64,000 nt of DNA from assembly GCA_008638375.1 (NCBI GenBank), contig CM018041.1, positions 12,694,552 to 12,758,551 of the forward strand, in the 5' to 3' direction. Under the pieces are notes generated by a model. That model was not told where the DNA came from and searched no databases. It worked only from the letters and a program-made list of their open reading frames with translations. Made by a program: the position numbers and the translations under genes. This document shows, in pieces, positions 60,247-64,000 of the stretch. Source of the DNA: Nyssa sinensis. Its lineage: Eukaryota > Streptophyta > Magnoliopsida > Cornales > Nyssaceae. Numbering within the stretch: position 1 is the stretch's first letter; the number at the start of each line of letters is the position of its first letter.

Positions 60247-62622
60247 TGTAACATCCCATAATTTTAAGATAATATCAAATAATTACTTAATAAAATACAT
60301 ATTTTTTTATAATACTATATATTTTATTTACTATGATGAATATCAAGTTAGAAAAAGTTTAGAAGTTGTTGGAGTCCATTTAAACACAATAAATGAATGT
60401 GAGGGCAAAATAGTCATTCATCGTCATCGCGGGTCTATGCAGATGAGGTACTTGAGGGACATTGTAATAGAATTAAAATAAGCCTTATAAATCTAAGTAA
60501 TGTAGTGAAATGAGTGGTGTAAATAATGGATGACCAAAAAAGTGTAGAAAAGTAAGGAAGGAAAGGTCACTTAATGAAAGGCAAAACTATAAATGATTAA
60601 AGTTAGGGTTTTATGGGTATAACTACCCAGCTGCCATCGCCTAGTAGGCCTTGGAGCTCATTTTTTAGATTTTCTTTCTCTCTCCACCCTCTCTACTCTC
60701 ACGGCCAACCAAGAGGAGCTGCAACTCCATTTTCTTCACTCTTTACTTTAAATCTTCAAAAGATCACGCTAAATCATGGGTTCTTTTCCATTTTTTAGGT
60801 TTCTACATCAAGTTTCAAAGCTAGGGTTTGAAGAAAATTGACAAAGATTAAACAAAGAAGCTAGGGTTTCATTTATTCTTCATATAAGAGGTAGGGTTTC
60901 TATCCTAAAGTTGAGAATAGGATTATAGGGACATCTCTCATGAATTTCGTGTATATATAATGCATCTTATATGTATTTCATTGTTATCCATACCTATGTA
61001 CCAACGAAAATGCATGTTCTTGATTTTATATGACTTAGATATTTATGTTTTCTTAATCCCTATCATATAATCTCTATTCGATTCAAAAATGAGATTTTTA
61101 TAAAATCATTTGTAATGTTTATTAACTATATAATTGATTTGAAAGAACTTGAATGTTGAGGTTGCATTATAGATTTTTGATAAAATGTCTATGAATAGAA
61201 TTTTTGAGATTTTGGTTGAATAAAAGAATGTATGAAAACTTGTTATACGCTAATAAATGAATACACTTGAAATACAACTACTTTTTCCATGACCCAACAC
61301 CTTTGTATGAGTTGGGGATAGAGTCTTCCTTCGGTCTTAGGCTGTAAACCCTTGCGGGGTCGTTTTAGGGTTGATATTGGAATAGGGCCGATCTCGATGG
61401 AGTAGATATGGAGTAGGACCAATTCCATTATTAGATCTAGGGTCATGTGGGGTTGATATCGGAGTAGGGTCGTCCACGTACCTTTAATAATATTGAGGAA
61501 ATACATTTAATGAAAATACACTCTTTGTTGGTGATTTGTTATATGATTCATTGTACATCTATGCTTATGTTGTGCATTGTAGAAAATGCCTATCACCACT
61601 ATACGAGCACATGCATACACGGTGCAACATCTTGTTCTCTTATTGATTAGAATTCCTATAGATTAGTTATTTTAACCCATACCAAATGTAGGTACGGGCA
61701 GAGAGCACACGTGATGAAGAAATTATGTTTGAAGCCTTTTGGGATGTCTTGATGAATTGAACTTGAAGGACCAACTACATATATTTTTCTCATGATGATT
61801 CTCCATTTTGATTGTGTAAACTCATGTAATAGTGGTTATATGTTAACCTTATAGGACTCGAGCTCTTTGACATGTAATCAAACTTAATGTATATTGAGAT
61901 GTTTTGTACAGGATGGTGTTATGTGTTTTGGGGGCTAATTGATGCTATGTATAATACCCATGTATCTTGTAAAATGATGTGATTTTAGGTTAGGAAATAC
62001 TTTATTTATGCTATGTCAAATTTTGATGATGAATAAATTCAAAAAGTGGGTGAAAATAGTCACAAAATAGCAGGTTTAAGTGTTGGATGACCAAACTAAT
62101 CAACTGGTATAGGTCTAGAGTCAATTGATAGCAATAGGAAGTAAAAGGCCTAAAAATTCCGAACTTTCAGTCGACTGAATGCGAGAACCAGTTGATTGAA
62201 AGTTGGTACTAGTCGACTGGAATGAATAGAATGCAAATTCTGTTATACACTCTGATGCTCAGACAACACTATTATTGGTATACCTTATTTACATTAAATG
62301 TCATTAACTTTTTTTTTTTCCATTTACTTAAGACATTATAATGTGAATAAAAAGGTATCCTCCATTGGGAACTTAAAAAAATAAAAATCTGAAAACTTAA
62401 TTCCTTAAGAATAAAAAGTGAACTTCGTCTTCTAAAAATAAAATTTTGAAATTTCTAAAAATTGTGCCTTGCACCATAACTAGGTGGGTGGGCTATTCCA
62501 TAGCTAAAATTTATTAAAACTCATTTTTAGAATATTGAATACATAGGAAACAAAAAGCGAGACTTTTACAAGACCAATTCTAAGGATTTCAAATACCTAA
62601 TTTTTTAAGTCTTGGCATGACA
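60247..62622 (+). mobile_element. LTR inserted in the LINE, copy B (full length, about 2376 bp)
   Basis: It starts TGTAACATCCCATAATTTT and ends CTTGGCATGACA. Flanking pentamers are ACATT and ACAAC, a poor match, so the right edge or the duplication has been altered. No protein domain. This copy shows that the copy A version stops 51 bp early, at the duplication junction. Confidence 0.65.
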
Positions 62623-62639
62623 ACAACTTGGTCAAATCT

Positions 62640-63096
62640 TAGTGTCAGGAAGTATGGTTGACTTTCTTTGACTTAGTTACTCCTAGGAGGTTAATTATGA
62701 ATATATTATGTTAGTTTTCCATCATTATGCGGATCGTGTCAACATGCTTTTGCTATGTTCGAAAGTTTGGAAGATTTGGGTTGATTGTATCAGTTGGTGG
62801 GGGACTTCAATGGGTTACTCCTAATTCTATTAAGGAAACACTAGATTGGTGGTAGAGTTTTTAAGTTCAAAAATCTGCAAAAATCTATCTGGGAAGCCAT
62901 TCCTTTCACCATTATGTGGTTAGTTCGAAAGATTAGGAAGGATAGGGTCTTTAACAATACTATATCGCAATGGAGCTCTGCTAGAGAATTGATAAAACTC
63001 AGGGTTGTGATCTGGTTGAAATATAGATTATGGAAATCTGACTTTTCTTTGGATGATCTGATCTATCATCTTGAAAGTGTAATTTTTAGTAGCTGA
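62640..63096 (+). pseudogene. LINE remnant, C-terminal part
   Basis: The last part reads FKFKNLQKSIWEAIPFTIMW, then LVRKIRKDRVFNN and ends ESVIFSS at a stop at 63096. The W-x-A-x-P-x(3)-MWL...R-x(3)-RVF pattern is the typical C-terminus of plant LINE reverse transcriptases. An upstream SKVWKIWVDCISWWGT-like segment fits the same family. It completes the LINE begun at 59770. It is outside the duplicated part visible in copy A. Confidence 0.7.
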
Positions 63097-63486
63097 TTAT
63101 GTTTTTTTTTTGGGGTGTGAATCCTCTGTTTCTCATGGAGTTCACTCGGCTCTCTTTTGCTTGGCTTGCATTGGTGTTTGCCTCTCTCTCGATTTTATAA
63201 CACTTTATGCTTTGACTTTTCAAACGTGATTTTTATTTGGGGACATAAAAAAACGGAATAAGAGATTCTTAAATTGGGACGGAAGAAGTATATTTTGTCT
63301 GTAAGCAATAATTCATGGCTTAAATATCGGTGTCCACACACTCACATAAAGTGGGGGCCATCATTATGGTAAATTCACTTCATGTGAGTGTTTGAGCACC
63401 ATTTGAGCATTTTAATAATACTTTTTTATTTACTTATAGATTTCTTCATATACGCTTATATATTTATACGCACTACTAATATATTT
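63097..63486. other. LINE 3' flank and spacer
   Basis: It contains a T-run and pyrimidine-rich sequence after the LINE stop. No gene is seen. Confidence 0.4.
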
Positions 63487-63890
63487 TTGGGTAAATTACA
63501 TTGACTGTCATTGAGATTTCTGACAAACTACAAAAATCTCTCCTCTAGTTTTTTTGTTTTTAAATGACAAAAGTGTCTCTTTTATTTTTTATATTTTCAT
63601 TTTTTTCAATTTTGATCATTTTTTTCTAACTGTTTTTGAAAGAATTTTTTCACTTTATATAAAAATAAATAAATAAATTTAAGATAAATAACTTATATTT
63701 TTTTATTAAAAAAATATTTTAATTAATAATTATTTGAAAATGAAAAAAAGTTAGAAAGAAATTGGTCAAAATTTTAAAAACGCCACAAAATATAAAAGAG
63801 GCACTTTTGTCATATTGAAAAGAAAAAAAAAAAAAAAGATTGGAAGGAACATCTTTGTAACTTATCAGTAAAAATAAGAAAGGTATCTAG
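63487..63890. mobile_element. Foldback MITE near the right edge
   Basis: An inverted repeat of about 400 bp. ATGACAAAAGTGTCTCTTTTAT near 63564 pairs with ATAAAAGAGGCACTTTTGTC near 63792. The outer arms GACAAACTACAAAAATCTC and its imperfect complement near 63850 also pair. It starts GGGTAAATTACATTGAC, a common start in plant MITEs. No coding capacity. Confidence 0.75.
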
Positions 63891-64000
63891 GCCTTGATTG
63901 GATGACCAGATAAAAAGACGGAATCGAATAGAAATAGTTGGATCGTATATGATATAAAATTATGTAGAATATTGAATATTGCAATCCAATGTTTAGAACA
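63891..64000. other. Right edge, nothing recognised
   Basis: AT-rich sequence without a frame or repeat I can identify. Confidence 0.4.

Larger units (their letters stand above)
34630..62571 (+). repeat. Copy B of the large direct duplication (homologous part)
   Basis: This is the partner of 1-25027. If the duplication is tandem, unit B really begins at the junction 25028 and spans 25028-62571. Copy B is generally less decayed: its integrase and TNP2 frames lack frameshifts seen in copy A. It carries one extra solo LTR at 49395-52366. After 62571 the LTR and then the LINE continue, whereas copy A switches to unrelated LTR sequence. Confidence 0.95.

Overview
This is repeat-dominated nuclear DNA of a flowering plant, most likely a eudicot. 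The evidence is AT-rich intergenic sequence with many microsatellites, a CACTA/En-Spm DNA transposon, Tat-lineage Ty3/gypsy retrotransposons, long TG...CA LTRs, LINE remnants and foldback MITEs. There are no bacterial operons, tRNA or rRNA genes, or CRISPR arrays. The species cannot be named from the sequence.

The dominant structure is a large direct duplication. Positions 1-25027 (copy A) match about 34630-62571 (copy B) in order and orientation, with roughly 1-3% point differences where compared by eye. Homology stops abruptly at 25027/62571, inside an LTR. There copy A is joined to the interior of a different LTR (25028-28195). The simplest reading is a tandem duplication with its junction at 25027/25028 and copy A starting about 9.6 kb left of the window. 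Copy B is complete in view and serves as the reference.

Copy B, left to right: an LTR remnant (25028-28195); a Tat-lineage retrotransposon on the minus strand (28421-41741) with left LTR, polypurine tract, an intron-containing antisense gene on the plus strand, a 60-bp minisatellite, integrase, a second (archaeal-type) RNase H, RNase H and right LTR, its gag-protease-RT part deleted; a CACTA transposon nested inside it (31939-38364, TSD TGT); a KNOX1-domain gene fragment beside the right LTR; AT-rich DNA with two related foldback MITEs; a short proline-rich gene with its own TATA box (47141-47404); a small Tat-derived element (49097-57767, TSD GTTAT) split by a long solo LTR that is itself split, in this copy only, by a 2972-bp solo LTR with perfect TSDs (AACCA); and a LINE remnant interrupted by another LTR. 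Copy A shows the same from inside the CACTA element to inside that last LTR. The right edge (62623-64000) holds the LINE 3' end and one more MITE.

The only candidate host genes are the two copies of the short proline-rich gene (85 and 87 codons) and the broken KNOX fragment. The rest is transposon-derived, and nearly every transposon reading frame is broken. Nothing here is clearly a new functional system. The best leads are the clustered protein-changing differences between the two small-gene copies, the antisense gene of the Tat element, and a long inverted repeat in the CACTA leader.
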